64,000 bases of DNA from Ardenticatenaceae bacterium (GCA_020634245.1 JACKCC010000016.1:62001-126000), one strand, 5' to 3'. Positions 1-8,658 are shown, counted from the first letter of the stretch. Numbers and translations are program-made. The notes: generated by a model not told the origin, from the sequence alone.

Positions 1-971
1 TTGGCATTTTAACTGATGACGAACTTTACCTGGATTGCATCCTGGTCAAACCGGCCAACGCGTCTGACAGCGACCTGCGTGTTTTGCGGGTTTGGGTTCC
101 CCGATATCCGTTGACTAAAACCAGCGTCATCACCTGTGCCCGGCAAGAAGTCCAGTCCTATGGCTCTGATGGCACGATTGCGCATCTGGTATTTGATTTA
201 CGCGGCACAGGTGACAGCGAGGGACTGCCCGGTAACGTGGATTTCGATATGGACCTCCATGCCATCCAGGAATGGGCCAAGGAGCGGTTTGGCCGGATTA
301 ATTTTGGTTTTTTAGGGTTTCCGGAGTCGGATTACGGCCGTGTCAACATGTGGCCGCTGCGGGTAGGCGCCGTCATGGAAAGTTATTATTACCATGCGGC
401 TGGTGACAACTTGACCCCGCCAACCATCCTTTACCTGGGCAGCTACGGTAACTTTAGCCGCCGCGATGATATTCTGTGTACCAAACTGGCCGACCAGGGC
501 TACGAGGTGTACGGCCTTGATCCACTGCGTTATTTGCTGCATGCTAGTGTGACCCACCGACTGACTCCTGATGATTTACGCCAGGACTTTCACAGTTTGG
601 TGCAAATGCTGCCCAGCAAGCCAATCATCATTGGACGGCCGCTGGCGGCGGGGCTGGCGTTGTTGTGGGGCACCAGCGTTGTGGACAATCGGGGCGTCAT
701 TGCCATTGGACTAGCTCAATCTGGTTTCCATCCCGGCCATATTTTCCAAAACAACAACCCCTATAACTTCATGCTAAGCCGGCTGGTTAGCCAGATATCG
801 CCGCATCCCGTGGCGTTTATGCAGCATATCGGTCACAAATTGGGCGGTAAAGAAGATGAGTTGGATAAATTGTTCCAAAACAGTAAGGAACCCCGCCTGT
901 TGGAGAAAACAGACAAGCTGACCAGCAAGTTCCTGATTGGACTGGTTCACTGGATTGAAAAAAATCAATAG
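1..971 (+). CDS. alpha/beta-hydrolase-like protein, 5-prime end outside window
   Basis: The reading frame is open from base 3, so the gene starts upstream and at least 323 residues are visible. The motif DLRGTGDSEG is the oxyanion/beta-4 region typical of alpha/beta hydrolases of the exosortase-associated or YheT/S9-like type. The expected nucleophile elbow GxSxG is not obvious: the hydrophobic strand that should carry it reads IIIGRPLAAG, without serine. The protein may therefore be a non-catalytic relative or a divergent acyl carrier/hydrolase. It ends 18 bases before the DAHP synthase gene and could be co-transcribed with it. Family assignment is by motif only; the substrate is unknown. 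Confidence 0.6.
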   Translation, partial: GILTDDELYLDCILVKPANASDSDLRVLRVWVPRYPLTKTSVITCARQEVQSYGSDGTIAHLVFDLRGTGDSEGLPGNVDFDMDLHAIQEWAKERFGRINFGFLGFPESDYGRVNMWPLRVGAVMESYYYHAAGDNLTPPTILYLGSYGNFSRRDDILCTKLADQGYEVYGLDPLRYLLHASVTHRLTPDDLRQDFHSLVQMLPSKPIIIGRPLAAGLALLWGTSVVDNRGVIAIGLAQSGFHPGHIFQNNNPYNFMLSRLVSQISPHPVAFMQHIGHKLGGKEDELDKLFQNSKEPRLLEKTDKLTSKFLIGLVHWIEKNQ

Positions 972-989
972 AGGGACGAGGTTTACTGA

Positions 990-2012
990 ATGATGATAGT
1001 AATCATGAAGGCGCATGCGACGATGCGCGAAAAATCGGCTGTTATTGCCTGGGCCGAGGATGCTGGTTTTAAGGTTCACCTCTCCGAAGGGGACGAGCAG
1101 ACGATTATTGGTGTGATTGGTGACGGCCGTCCCCTGAACCGTGAACAGGCTGAGCGACTGCCGGGCGTGGAGCGGGTTGTGCCCGTCCTCAAACCGTTCA
1201 AAATTGCCAGCCGCGAATTCAAGCCGGAAAAGACCACCTTCATGCTGGGCGAACACGAGGTCGGCGGCAAAGGGCTGATCATCATGGCCGGCCCCTGTTC
1301 GGTGGAAAGCCGCAGCCAGCTTTTGGAGACGGCGCACGCCGTTAAAGAGGCGGGGGCGCATATTTTGCGGGGCGGTGCTTTTAAGCCGCGTTCTTCGCCG
1401 TATTCTTTCCAGGGGCTGGGCGAAGAAGGGCTGAAATATCTGGCGGAAGCGCGTGAACAGACTGGTATGCCCGTCATTACCGAGGTGATGGAACCGGCGA
1501 TGGTGCCGCTGGTTTGTGAATATGCCGATATTTTGCAGATTGGGGCGCGCAATATGCAGAATTATGCGCTGCTGCATGCGGTGGGTGAATCGCAGCACCC
1601 GGTTTTGCTAAAGCGGGGGATGAGCAGCCTGATTGAAGAGTGGTTGATGTCGGCCGAATATATTTTGAGCCACGGTAACGGCCGTGTCATGCTTTGTGAG
1701 CGCGGTATTCGTACGTTTGAGACGTACACGCGTAATACCTTTGACATCAACGCCATTGCCGTAGCCAAACATTTGTCCCATTTACCGGTGATTGCCGATC
1801 CCAGCCACGCGACGGGGAAATGGGAATACGTATCAGCAGCAGCCAAGGCCAGCGTTGCCGCCGGGGCTGATGGCTTGATCATAGAGGTTCATCCGCATCC
1901 TACGGAAGCGTTGTCGGATGGCGCGCAGTCGTTGAAGCCGAAGCGGTTCGCCCAACTGGTGCAGGAAATGAAGCGGGTAGCCCAGGCGCTGGATCGGGAT
2001 ATTGAGAGCTAG
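990..2012 (+). CDS. aroF: 3-deoxy-7-phosphoheptulonate (DAHP) synthase, type I beta
   Basis: Condenses phosphoenolpyruvate with erythrose 4-phosphate, the first step of the shikimate pathway, in the cytoplasm. 340 aa. Residues 1-70 form a ferredoxin-like N-terminal domain as in Thermotoga-type enzymes, which often gives feedback control by Tyr/Phe. Residues 95-335 are the TIM barrel: MAGPCSVES with metal ligand Cys103, the RGGAFKPRSSPYSFQG phosphate loop (128-142), LKRGMSS (207-213), DPSHATG with His273, IIEVHPHP with Glu299, and Asp310. All four metal ligands are present. The start ATG follows a GAGG-containing ribosome site; a second ATG lies one codon in. The last codons (RDIES) and the stop are inside a GA-rich hairpin repeat. 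No other aro gene is adjacent. Confidence 0.95.
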   Translation: MMIVIMKAHATMREKSAVIAWAEDAGFKVHLSEGDEQTIIGVIGDGRPLNREQAERLPGVERVVPVLKPFKIASREFKPEKTTFMLGEHEVGGKGLIIMAGPCSVESRSQLLETAHAVKEAGAHILRGGAFKPRSSPYSFQGLGEEGLKYLAEAREQTGMPVITEVMEPAMVPLVCEYADILQIGARNMQNYALLHAVGESQHPVLLKRGMSSLIEEWLMSAEYILSHGNGRVMLCERGIRTFETYTRNTFDINAIAVAKHLSHLPVIADPSHATGKWEYVSAAAKASVAAGADGLIIEVHPHPTEALSDGAQSLKPKRFAQLVQEMKRVAQALDRDIES

Positions 2013-2073
2013 AGCGAGAGGATAGAGCTAGAGGAAAAACAATTTCCTCTAGCTCTCTCCTCTCGCTCTCAAT
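2001..2073. repeat. GA-rich hairpin repeat (family A, copy 1) between convergent genes
   Basis: Two arms, about 31 bases each when a 6-base insertion in the left arm (CTAGAG) is removed, match with one mismatch around a 5-base loop. The core is GAGCGAGAGG...AGAGCTAGAGG. It supplies the last codons and stops of both aroF and the convergent metallophosphoesterase, and probably acts as a bidirectional terminator-like hairpin although it has no long T tract. Related copies lie at 43671-43699 and 55915-55956. Confidence 0.75.
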
Positions 2074-3299
2074 GTAATCAGCGTCATTTCGGGGGGGGCA
2101 AGGAAGCGGACGCGGGGGGCGCTGAGTCCTTCCAGGCCGATGCCCCGGCTGACGTAGAGGTGGGTACGGCCGTTTCGATACAATCCCATCACGTACTGCC
2201 GCCCCAATTGGGAGCTGGTCAAAATTGGCCCGATGAGAGGCAAACGCACCTGACCGCCATGAGTATGGCCGCACAGGTACAAATCCAGGCCGTACTGGCT
2301 GGCTTCGGGCATCAGTTCCGGCGAATGGTAGAGGAAAATTTGCGGCGCGTGGTTGGGAACGGCCGTCATCAATTCAGCCAGTTTGGCGCGGTCGGTGGGT
2401 AAGTGGTGGGTGCAGTCCATACCGACGAGGGTGAGGGTACGGCCGTCCCCCAAATCAACTGTCTCCCAATCAAACCGCATCAGCCGGATGGCCAGATTAT
2501 CAAAAAGAGGCGCAACTTTCTCAGGTAAGTCAACCGGCGGACTGCCCAGCGTGGCATAGACGCCGTAAGGCGCTTTAATCTGGCTTAAAAGCTGCCGCAC
2601 CTGCGTGTGTGTCACCGGGTCGCGATTGTAGGATAAATTGACATAATCGCCGGTGATTAAAATAATATCCGGTTTCAGTCTTTCCGCCAGCCGCAGCACG
2701 GTTTCTTCGCGCTGCGTCAGCCGCTCAACGTGCAAATCGCTGATATGCAACATACGAATGGGTGCTGTTCCCACCGGTAGCCGATCGGTAGCGATGCTGA
2801 TTTCACTTAATTGCGGGCGGAGCGGTTCAACGGCCGTGCCCCAAAATAGGGCAACCGAACCGGCCAACTGCAAAACTACTACCAGGACTATGGTCCACTG
2901 CCAGCCCAGCCACCAGCCCAGCAGCACCGCGCCCATCGTGGCCAAAGTGCGAGGCACCGCCAGTACGATGGCTTGAGACTGCCAGGGGCCAAAGGAGATT
3001 TTTTTGCGGGGTAACGTGAAGAACAGCGCGGCGTCGTCGCCTAAAAACAAGGTGTGAATGCCGGCCACAGCCAAGGCGATGGGGATTCCCCACAACCACC
3101 ACCAGGGCAGCGTGGCCAGGAAGACAAAAGCGGCGCCAACCAGGACCATTGCCCATATGGGCCAGGTGGCCGGTACGTGAAAAAAAAGCATGATTTTATG
3201 TAGCCGGCTCTCAGTTAAAACATCCTTTACAGGAGCGGTGGCGTCATTCGAGTCTGATTCTTTTGAGTCTGTGATGAAATTCTGCTTTGTGTCAATCAT
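2049..3299 (-). CDS. membrane-anchored metallophosphoesterase (YaeI-like), GNHD motif replaced
   Basis: 416 aa. Residues 45-155 hold three to four hydrophobic segments, followed by a cytoplasmic or periplasmic calcineurin-like phosphoesterase domain (180-400). Visible metal-binding motifs are HISDLH (185-190), ITGDY (215-219), YHSPE (324-328) and CGHTHGGQ (343-350). Where the family has GNHD the sequence reads GSPPVD (252-257), so the usual Asn metal ligand and the catalytic His are absent. This could be a real loss of activity or a specialised form. Related YaeI enzymes act on lipid-linked or membrane substrates, but the substrate here is unknown. The C-terminal RARGES is encoded by the GA-rich repeat shared with aroF. 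No convincing ribosome site precedes the chosen ATG. Confidence 0.8.
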   Translation of the reverse strand: MIDTKQNFITDSKESDSNDATAPVKDVLTESRLHKIMLFFHVPATWPIWAMVLVGAAFVFLATLPWWWLWGIPIALAVAGIHTLFLGDDAALFFTLPRKKISFGPWQSQAIVLAVPRTLATMGAVLLGWWLGWQWTIVLVVVLQLAGSVALFWGTAVEPLRPQLSEISIATDRLPVGTAPIRMLHISDLHVERLTQREETVLRLAERLKPDIILITGDYVNLSYNRDPVTHTQVRQLLSQIKAPYGVYATLGSPPVDLPEKVAPLFDNLAIRLMRFDWETVDLGDGRTLTLVGMDCTHHLPTDRAKLAELMTAVPNHAPQIFLYHSPELMPEASQYGLDLYLCGHTHGGQVRLPLIGPILTSSQLGRQYVMGLYRNGRTHLYVSRGIGLEGLSAPRVRFLAPPEMTLITLRARGES

Positions 3300-3386
3300 A
3301 ATTCTATTGTGGATGCGTAAACTTAAACTGCTCCTTTCAGTAAAGTAGCATAACAGCGTTCACATCGACAAGCAGTCATCGGCGTT

Positions 3387-3433
3387 CGTTGTCGTGATCG
3401 ATTTTTTCGATTACGACAACGATCACGACAACG
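3387..3433. repeat. inverted repeat, 14-bp perfect arms
   Basis: Arms CGTTGTCGTGATCG (3387-3400) and CGATCACGACAACG (3420-3433) are perfect reverse complements. The right arm is part of a short tandem run of CGATCACGACAA. It lies in the 256-base spacer between the phosphoesterase and the first IS. No coding potential was seen there. Confidence 0.7.
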
Positions 3434-3502
3434 ATCACGATTTTACCAGTGAAGCCCGGTAAAAAAGTAGGCTCTTTGGGATTTCGCGGGGTTGTAGTAA
3501 AT

Positions 3503-3555
3503 GTAGGGGCGTACCCTTGTGGTCGCCCCAAAGGGCGGGCACAAGGCCACGCCCC
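3503..3555. repeat. GTAGGGGCG hairpin repeat, split by the IS4-type element
   Basis: The left arm begins GTAGGGGCGTACCCTTGTGG and pairs with GGGCGGGCACAAGGCCACG... at 3533-3555 (22 of 26 positions once the final TAC, now at 5006-5008 beyond the IS, is included). The right arm is repeated exactly on the other side of the IS at 4983-5005, showing that the element was the insertion target. Confidence 0.75.
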
Positions 3556-4982
3556 ATGTATATCAAGTTAAGCATAAAGCTCAGCTAAAGCTAATAAAAG
3601 TTGAAAAGTATGAGGCGATTTAGCACTTTTGTTAATGCGTACGCCATGTGATAAACAAGACCGTAACATAGTCAACGATTCCGCTAAACGCGATAAATCA
3701 CAGATTGCCAAGGCCAGATTGATAGCATGGCGACGCACGGTTGCGGAGGCCTTGACGAAACTGCGGTCAGGGAATTGCCAATTGGCCATCAAAAAAGACC
3801 AATGTTGGATGATCATGCCAATCAGCTTAGCGTACAGTTCACACAAGATACGCCACGGTTTTTCAGAGCGAGATTTATCAATGCGCCCGTGTGATTTCCA
3901 AAGTTTGAAAAGCAGCTCGATCTGCCAACGCAAGCGAGCCAGGACAAGAATTTCTGCCGGTGTGAGACGGTCAACAGGCACATTGGTGACAAATAAAGTC
4001 CAATCACATAAAACTAGTCGTGCTGAGGAAACGGTTTGGCCTTTACGTTTAGAAGCAGCTTTAAGTTTGCGTCGCCGTTCCCGAGCAACTTCAGCCGGTA
4101 CCCGAAAACCTACAAACCGGGCTGGGAGACGTTTTTTCAACCCTAACTCGATAGGGATGTCAAATGAGCCATTTGTTTGCTGTCGTACAAATGCCGCTTG
4201 TGACCATGACTGTCCAGAACTATCAACAAACCCAGTTTGCGCTTGGGCGCGTGAAAGCCAACAACAACCTGTCCTATCCATTGTTTCTAACGCCTCTAGC
4301 TTCCAATACCCCAAGTCACGAATAAGCAAACTCCTCTCAGGAAGCGGCCGGTTCAAGGTAGACGCAACGCGGTCATGGGTGCGCCCATCAACAAGGTGCG
4401 GCCCATCAATTTCCCCATGTAACACATCCCAGCGGACTTGCAGCTTGACAGCGCCATTGCTCGCAGACCCGCTGCCGCCACACCCTGACCAAACCGGGGC
4501 CAACTCTTCTGGCAAGGTGATGCTGCTGCTATCTTCAATATATACGCCATTGAAGCGTTGTAGAACGGGAATAGCGACTGCTTTTGCCTGGATCGTTTCG
4601 GTTAACGCTGCCTGCAAAACCTGGTACAAGCAATCGCTTGCTGTTTTGGTGAAGCGTTGGTCAAGACCCTGCGGCGTAATCTCTAACCCAACTGTCACGC
4701 CAGTTTGGCACAAGGATTCAAGCGTTGCTTCTGGCTCTTGTAACCAGCCAAAGACTAACGTTTGGCAGAAATTGGCTCCTGTCACCTTCACTTGCCGCTG
4801 GGTGAATCCAGTTTTTTGGGCTGCTTCTGTGGCGGTATGGGTAAGGACATGCTGCATTGCTTGGCTTATCCGTGTTATGATTGTCATGGAGAACTCCTTT
4901 GGCTTGCGGTTTCGTGGAAAAAACCAGTTTGCCTCAAGAGTTCTCTTTTTGCACATATTTATTGCCTTAGCTTGATACCTAT
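3556..4982. mobile_element. IS4-type insertion sequence, complete
   Basis: Length 1427 bp. Ends are imperfect inverted repeats: the left end starts ATGTATATCAAGTTAAG and the right end, reversed, ATAGGTATCAAGCTAAG (13 of 17 match). The 23 bases before the element (3533-3555) are repeated exactly after it (4983-5005). One transposase gene fills it on the minus strand. The element carries no copy of the ACGGCCGT palindrome that is dense around it, consistent with recent arrival. Confidence 0.88.
3568..4887 (-). CDS. IS4-family DDE transposase
   Basis: 439 aa. The start is the ATG at 4887, preceded by AAGGAG seven bases upstream; a longer reading frame running into the flank (to 4992) is an artefact. 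The RNase-H-like catalytic core shows the first Asp in VYIEDSSS, the second in LLIRDLGYWK, and the IS4 Glu signature RWQIELLFKLWKSH near the C terminus. It cuts and pastes its own element. The frame is intact with no stops, so it is probably functional. It is the only gene of the element. Confidence 0.92.
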   Translation of the reverse strand: MTIITRISQAMQHVLTHTATEAAQKTGFTQRQVKVTGANFCQTLVFGWLQEPEATLESLCQTGVTVGLEITPQGLDQRFTKTASDCLYQVLQAALTETIQAKAVAIPVLQRFNGVYIEDSSSITLPEELAPVWSGCGGSGSASNGAVKLQVRWDVLHGEIDGPHLVDGRTHDRVASTLNRPLPERSLLIRDLGYWKLEALETMDRTGCCWLSRAQAQTGFVDSSGQSWSQAAFVRQQTNGSFDIPIELGLKKRLPARFVGFRVPAEVARERRRKLKAASKRKGQTVSSARLVLCDWTLFVTNVPVDRLTPAEILVLARLRWQIELLFKLWKSHGRIDKSRSEKPWRILCELYAKLIGMIIQHWSFLMANWQFPDRSFVKASATVRRHAINLALAICDLSRLAESLTMLRSCLSHGVRINKSAKSPHTFQLLLALAELYA

Positions 4983-5075
4983 GGGCGGGCACAAGGCCAC
5001 GCCCCTACAAATGATGTTACCCCCTGAAATCCTGAAGACCCAAAATGTATTAACCGGGCAAATAAAAGGGCAAAG

Positions 5076-5133
5076 CCACTTGCAAACTTGCTACTTGCCA
5101 CTCGCAAACTCGTCCACTCGCCACTCACAAACA
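5076..5133. repeat. CCACTTGC/CCACTCGC low-complexity repeat
   Basis: Short tandem-like run of ACTTGC and ACTCGC units in the spacer between the two ISs. A related stretch (GCCACTTGCCACTCGC) lies at 52963-52978, before the AidB-like gene end. The rest of the spacer (5006-5075) shows nothing recognisable. Confidence 0.55.
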
Positions 5134-5141
5134 ATTTCTAA

Positions 5142-6425
5142 CACGGTTTTTCAGTAGTCGAAGAGAAATAAGCAAATGTACCTCATTTTGGTAAGATGGG
5201 ATGTGCAACCAAACCCAAAACCAAAAGAGGTACAAATGCAGCATATCATATTAGAGGCTCACCATACAAAAGATGGACTCGTTTTCAACGTTACTGACTT
5301 AGAAGCCCGGTTGAATCAGTTAACCGATTCACGAGATAGACGCGGCAAAATATATCCACTGGGCACGATTTTGACGATGATAATATTAGCGAAGCTCGCT
5401 GGCGAGGATAAGCCATCAGGAATAGCTCAGTGGATTCGATTGCGTTGCGATGCATTTGTCAGGATATTTTGCCGTAAACACAAACGAATGCCGTGTTTGA
5501 ACACAATTCGTACTGTGTTGCAAGATGTGGTTCCGCTTGATGAATTAGAGACCCTGTTTCGGCGTTATCTACACGATGCCTACGGCGGACAAGAAAGCCG
5601 ATTAATTACAATTGATGGCAAGACAATGCGCGGAACTATCCCCAAAGGAAGCCGTCAAGGTGTCCATTTGTTAGCCGCCTATCTTCCAGAAGAAGGTGTG
5701 GTTTTGAAACAAGTAGCGGTAGCGACTAAAGAAAACGAAATCAATGCCGCTCCCCAACTACTCGAGGGAATCAACATCAAGAACAAGGTCATTTGTGCCG
5801 ATGCGATGCAGACACAACGCAAGCTTTCCGTCGATGTGTTGTCGAGGGGCGGTGATTACATCTGGTTTCTCAAGGACAACCAACCCACGTTGCTGGAGGA
5901 TGTGAAACAGTTTTTCAAGCCAGCGCGGATGAGTGCCGGTTGGCACCCGCCTGAATTGCCGCGGACGGTGGCTAAAACAACTGAGATAGGGCATGGGCGA
6001 CTGGAAAAGCGGACACTCACACTGATGGTAGATGAAGAACAGTTTCTGGACTGGCCCGGTGTTCATCAGGTTTTCCAGTTAGAGCGGGAGACCACCCATC
6101 TGCGAACAGGCCGAGAAACGACCGAATTGGCCTATGGTATCACTAGCTGTACACCAGAGATAACATCGGCAAAGCAAATGTTACAGTGGACGCGACAATA
6201 TTGGGGTATCGAAAATGGATTGCATTATCGTCGAGATGTCACATTGCGAGAAGATGCAACGCGCATTTCGCAACCAGCGTTGGCAAAAACGATGTCAGCT
6301 ATTAACAATTTTGTGGTTGGGTTAACGCAAAAAATGGGTTATTCCAATCTGGCCGCAGCACGGCGCTTGTTTGATGCTAAAATCGCGGCTCAACTCTCTT
6401 GACGCCCGACTACTGAAAAACCGTG
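5142..6425. mobile_element. ISAs1-family insertion sequence, complete
   Basis: Length 1284 bp. Perfect 19-bp terminal inverted repeats starting CACGGTTTTTCAG (5142-5160 and 6407-6425). A 10-bp target duplication, CAATTTCTAA, flanks it at 5132-5141 and 6426-6435, as expected for ISAs1 elements (8-10 bp). One intact transposase gene is on the plus strand. The perfect ends and duplication indicate recent insertion. It contains no ACGGCCGT. Confidence 0.95.
5236..6402 (+). CDS. ISAs1-family transposase
   Basis: 388 aa. The ATG at 5236 is chosen because AAGAGG lies six bases upstream; the frame extends 20 codons further back into the terminal region. Family hallmarks are DGKTMRG (catalytic Asp, near residue 128), VICADAMQTQR (second Asp), GGDYIWFLKDNQP, and the C-terminal WGIENGLHYRRDVTLREDATR carrying the catalytic Glu. 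The frame is complete and uninterrupted. It is the only gene of its element. Confidence 0.95.
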   Translation: MQHIILEAHHTKDGLVFNVTDLEARLNQLTDSRDRRGKIYPLGTILTMIILAKLAGEDKPSGIAQWIRLRCDAFVRIFCRKHKRMPCLNTIRTVLQDVVPLDELETLFRRYLHDAYGGQESRLITIDGKTMRGTIPKGSRQGVHLLAAYLPEEGVVLKQVAVATKENEINAAPQLLEGINIKNKVICADAMQTQRKLSVDVLSRGGDYIWFLKDNQPTLLEDVKQFFKPARMSAGWHPPELPRTVAKTTEIGHGRLEKRTLTLMVDEEQFLDWPGVHQVFQLERETTHLRTGRETTELAYGITSCTPEITSAKQMLQWTRQYWGIENGLHYRRDVTLREDATRISQPALAKTMSAINNFVVGLTQKMGYSNLAAARRLFDAKIAAQLS

Positions 6426-6486
6426 CAATTTCTAACCCATTTGCTGACGGCGACCAACAGAAACGTTATAATCCGTGTAACTACCA

Positions 6487-6550
6487 AGACCTGCGAGGTT
6501 TCCTACCAAAGGTGCACAGGGGTAAATCATTTGTAAAACCTCGCAGATCT
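6487..6550. repeat. CTGCGAGGTTT hairpin repeat upstream of dcyD
   Basis: Arms AGACCTGCGAGGTTT (6487-6501) and AAACCTCGCAGATCT (6536-6550) pair with one mismatch around a 34-base loop. It lies between the ISAs1 element and the ATG of the desulfhydrase gene and could form a leader hairpin, but ends 17 bases before the start codon. Confidence 0.65.
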
Positions 6551-6567
6551 CCAGAGAGGCAGGCAAT

Positions 6568-7548
6568 ATGATGAAACCCAAGTATCCGGAACGAGTTCAA
6601 ATCGCGCATTTACCCACACCGGTTCACCGGTTGGAACGGCTTAGCAAACATTTGGGTGGCCCTGACCTGTACATCAAACGGGATGATGAGACAGGGCTAG
6701 CCACCGGCGGCAACAAGACCCGCAAGCTGGAATTTCTGGTGGCCGAGGCGCTGTCGCAGGGCTGCGACCATCTGGTGACGACCGGCGCGCCGCAGAGCAA
6801 CCACTGCCGCCAGACGGCGGCGGCGGCGGCGAGCAATGGACTGGGCTGTACGCTGGTGCTGCGCGGCGAGGAGCCGGAAATCATTACCGGTAATATTTTG
6901 CTGGATAAACTGCTGGGGGCGCATCTTTACTGGGCGGGGGAACGGCCGTGCAACGAAGTCATGGCTCAAGTCAGCAGCGAATTACAAAGCATGGGCCGTA
7001 AGCCGTACCAGATTCCCCTGGGCGGCTCCAATGTATTGGGGGCTACCAGCTACGTCCTGGCCATGGAGGAACTGACCGAACAGCTTCAGGAGCAGCGCCT
7101 CAACGTCGATTTCATCGTCTTTGCCAGCAGCAGCGGCGGCACTCAGGCCGGCATCGTCCTGGGCGCAGAAATTTACGATTTCAAAGGCCAAATTCTGGGC
7201 ATCAGTGTTGACCATCCGGCCGAAGTGGTACAAACACAGGTGGCGGCGTTGGCTACAGCGACTGCGGCTCATTTGGGATTAGGTCAATTGGCCATCGCCC
7301 ACCGGGTAGACGTCAACGACGATTACCTGGGCGGCGGCTACGCCATCGTCGGCGAAACGGAGCGGGAAGCGATCCAGATGGTCGGCCAACTGGAAGGCAT
7401 TTTGCTGGACCCGGTTTACACCGGCCGGGCCATGGGCGGCCTGATTGATTTGATTCGTTGGGGCGCTTTCACGCGGGGTCAGTCGGTCTTGTTCTGGCAC
7501 ACAGGGGGAACGGCCGCACTCCCTGCCTTTGCCGATAAACTCATTTGA
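6568..7548 (+). CDS. PLP-dependent D-cysteine desulfhydrase / ACC deaminase family
   Basis: 326 aa, the normal length. Fold-type II PLP enzyme that would split D-cysteine (or a related D-amino acid or 1-aminocyclopropane-1-carboxylate) into pyruvate, ammonia and sulfide. KRDDETGLATGGNKTRKLE (37-55) contains the PLP lysine Lys50; SNHCRQTAAAA (near 78-88) and SSGGTQAG (near 190) are the substrate and phosphate-binding loops. Overall pattern fits DcyD better than ACC deaminase, but the two cannot be separated by eye. Two ATGs in tandem make the exact start uncertain by one codon. The IS cluster directly upstream may have separated it from its native promoter. Confidence 0.88.
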   Translation: MMKPKYPERVQIAHLPTPVHRLERLSKHLGGPDLYIKRDDETGLATGGNKTRKLEFLVAEALSQGCDHLVTTGAPQSNHCRQTAAAAASNGLGCTLVLRGEEPEIITGNILLDKLLGAHLYWAGERPCNEVMAQVSSELQSMGRKPYQIPLGGSNVLGATSYVLAMEELTEQLQEQRLNVDFIVFASSSGGTQAGIVLGAEIYDFKGQILGISVDHPAEVVQTQVAALATATAAHLGLGQLAIAHRVDVNDDYLGGGYAIVGETEREAIQMVGQLEGILLDPVYTGRAMGGLIDLIRWGAFTRGQSVLFWHTGGTAALPAFADKLI

Positions 7549-7644
7549 CTTGTTTTGGGGATTCTGAACACTGTTTTTGACTGCACCGCATGAAATGCTT
7601 ATTTCGTTGGGTTACTTAATTTGAAGATTGTGATTATCAGATAG

Positions 7645-8583
7645 ATGAACAAATTAGAATATAGCGACTTATACAAGTTCTTAGTTTCGCTAGGTATTGT
7701 GCTAATAGGTCTGGCATTGGTGGTTCCATGGCTTTTTCTACGAGAGTCGTTTGATATTTTTGTCACGGTTTCGGAAATTGCAAACTTAACTGTCACAGCC
7801 CAAACTTTACTAATTCATAGACAAAAGGTTGCCTTGTGGTTTATTCGTAATGTTTGGTGGATTTCAATCCTACTTTCTGTATTTGGATTTACATCTCTAG
7901 GCTATGGAATAGGGTTTTGGATAAGGAAGCAACGGCTTATTGATCAACGAGATGAATTTGAAGTTGATAAAACTGGTCTAGAACTAGCGAAGTTAAAACA
8001 AGAGATGGAATCTTTGACTCCTGCAGAAATCGCAATGGAAGGTATCAAAGAAATCGAAGATGCCTTTGAACCTGATACAAGTGTATTGGAAGGTTCAATA
8101 CCAGCTTTTGAATCACGAGTACAAAAATATTTACACGTAGAGCAAATATTTTTAAACAAATTGATAGCATGTTATGGTGATGAACGAGTTTTGGTTCAAC
8201 ATAGGTCAAAACAAGAAATTTATGATGCTGTCTTAATAGCAAATAATACTGAGACGAAAGACATTCTATTTGAAATCAAGAGTTTCACGAAAAATCTTAG
8301 TTTAGAGCGAGTTAGGAAAGTAACAACCCAGGTATGCCATTTGATTCAAAATTATGCAGTAGTAAAAGGGCAGGTGACAAAATCAATCGCTGGAGTGATA
8401 TTATTTGTTACAGAAGAAAATGAGTTAAATAATTCGAGAAATGACAGATATTTATGGGAAATAAACGATCTGGCTAAAAGCTTTGGTGTCAGAGTTCATA
8501 CGATTTTTATAACCGAGACAGATTTAATAAAGATGACGTGCAAAGAACTTCAAACAAAGTTAAATAGTATTTCGAAAATTTGA
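7645..8583 (+). CDS. membrane-anchored protein with PD-(D/E)XK nuclease-like domain
   Basis: 312 aa, family not recognised. Two hydrophobic segments (about 12-32 and 67-92) are followed by a charged, likely coiled-coil stretch (97-145) and a C-terminal alpha/beta domain (150-300). In that domain YDAVLIAN (Asp194), a 15-residue spacer, then LFEIKSF (Glu210, Lys212) match the D...ExK signature of PD-(D/E)XK nucleases such as Mrr-like restriction enzymes; Glu166 could be the helix-1 acid. The gene is much richer in A/T than its neighbours and has none of the local ACGGCCGT palindromes, suggesting horizontal transfer. No clear ribosome site is seen before the ATG. A role in defence against foreign DNA is inference only. 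Confidence 0.6.
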   Translation: MNKLEYSDLYKFLVSLGIVLIGLALVVPWLFLRESFDIFVTVSEIANLTVTAQTLLIHRQKVALWFIRNVWWISILLSVFGFTSLGYGIGFWIRKQRLIDQRDEFEVDKTGLELAKLKQEMESLTPAEIAMEGIKEIEDAFEPDTSVLEGSIPAFESRVQKYLHVEQIFLNKLIACYGDERVLVQHRSKQEIYDAVLIANNTETKDILFEIKSFTKNLSLERVRKVTTQVCHLIQNYAVVKGQVTKSIAGVILFVTEENELNNSRNDRYLWEINDLAKSFGVRVHTIFITETDLIKMTCKELQTKLNSISKI

Positions 8584-8652
8584 TGGATGTTATCCCAATC
8601 CCGCATGACTTCAAATCGGGTTTCCGTCTTGTTGGTACACAGAGCGATTTGC

Positions 8653-8658
8653 TATGAT
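8653..8658 (+). promoter_or_regulatory. possible -10 box upstream of the LsrG-like gene
   Basis: TATGAT lies 160 bases before the next gene, with TTGTTG 18 bases upstream as a weak -35. The 235-base spacer 8584-8818 contains no other recognisable element or small gene. Confidence 0.3.

Noticed and set aside
774..1598. 274-codon minus-strand frame across the start of aroF
   Set aside because: Antisense of clearly coding sequence; product has no motif.
3629..4975. 448-codon plus-strand frame opposite the IS4 transposase
   Set aside because: Low-complexity, Arg/Ser/Thr-rich product with no domain; a shadow of the transposase gene, which has a ribosome site, all catalytic motifs and its own inverted repeats.
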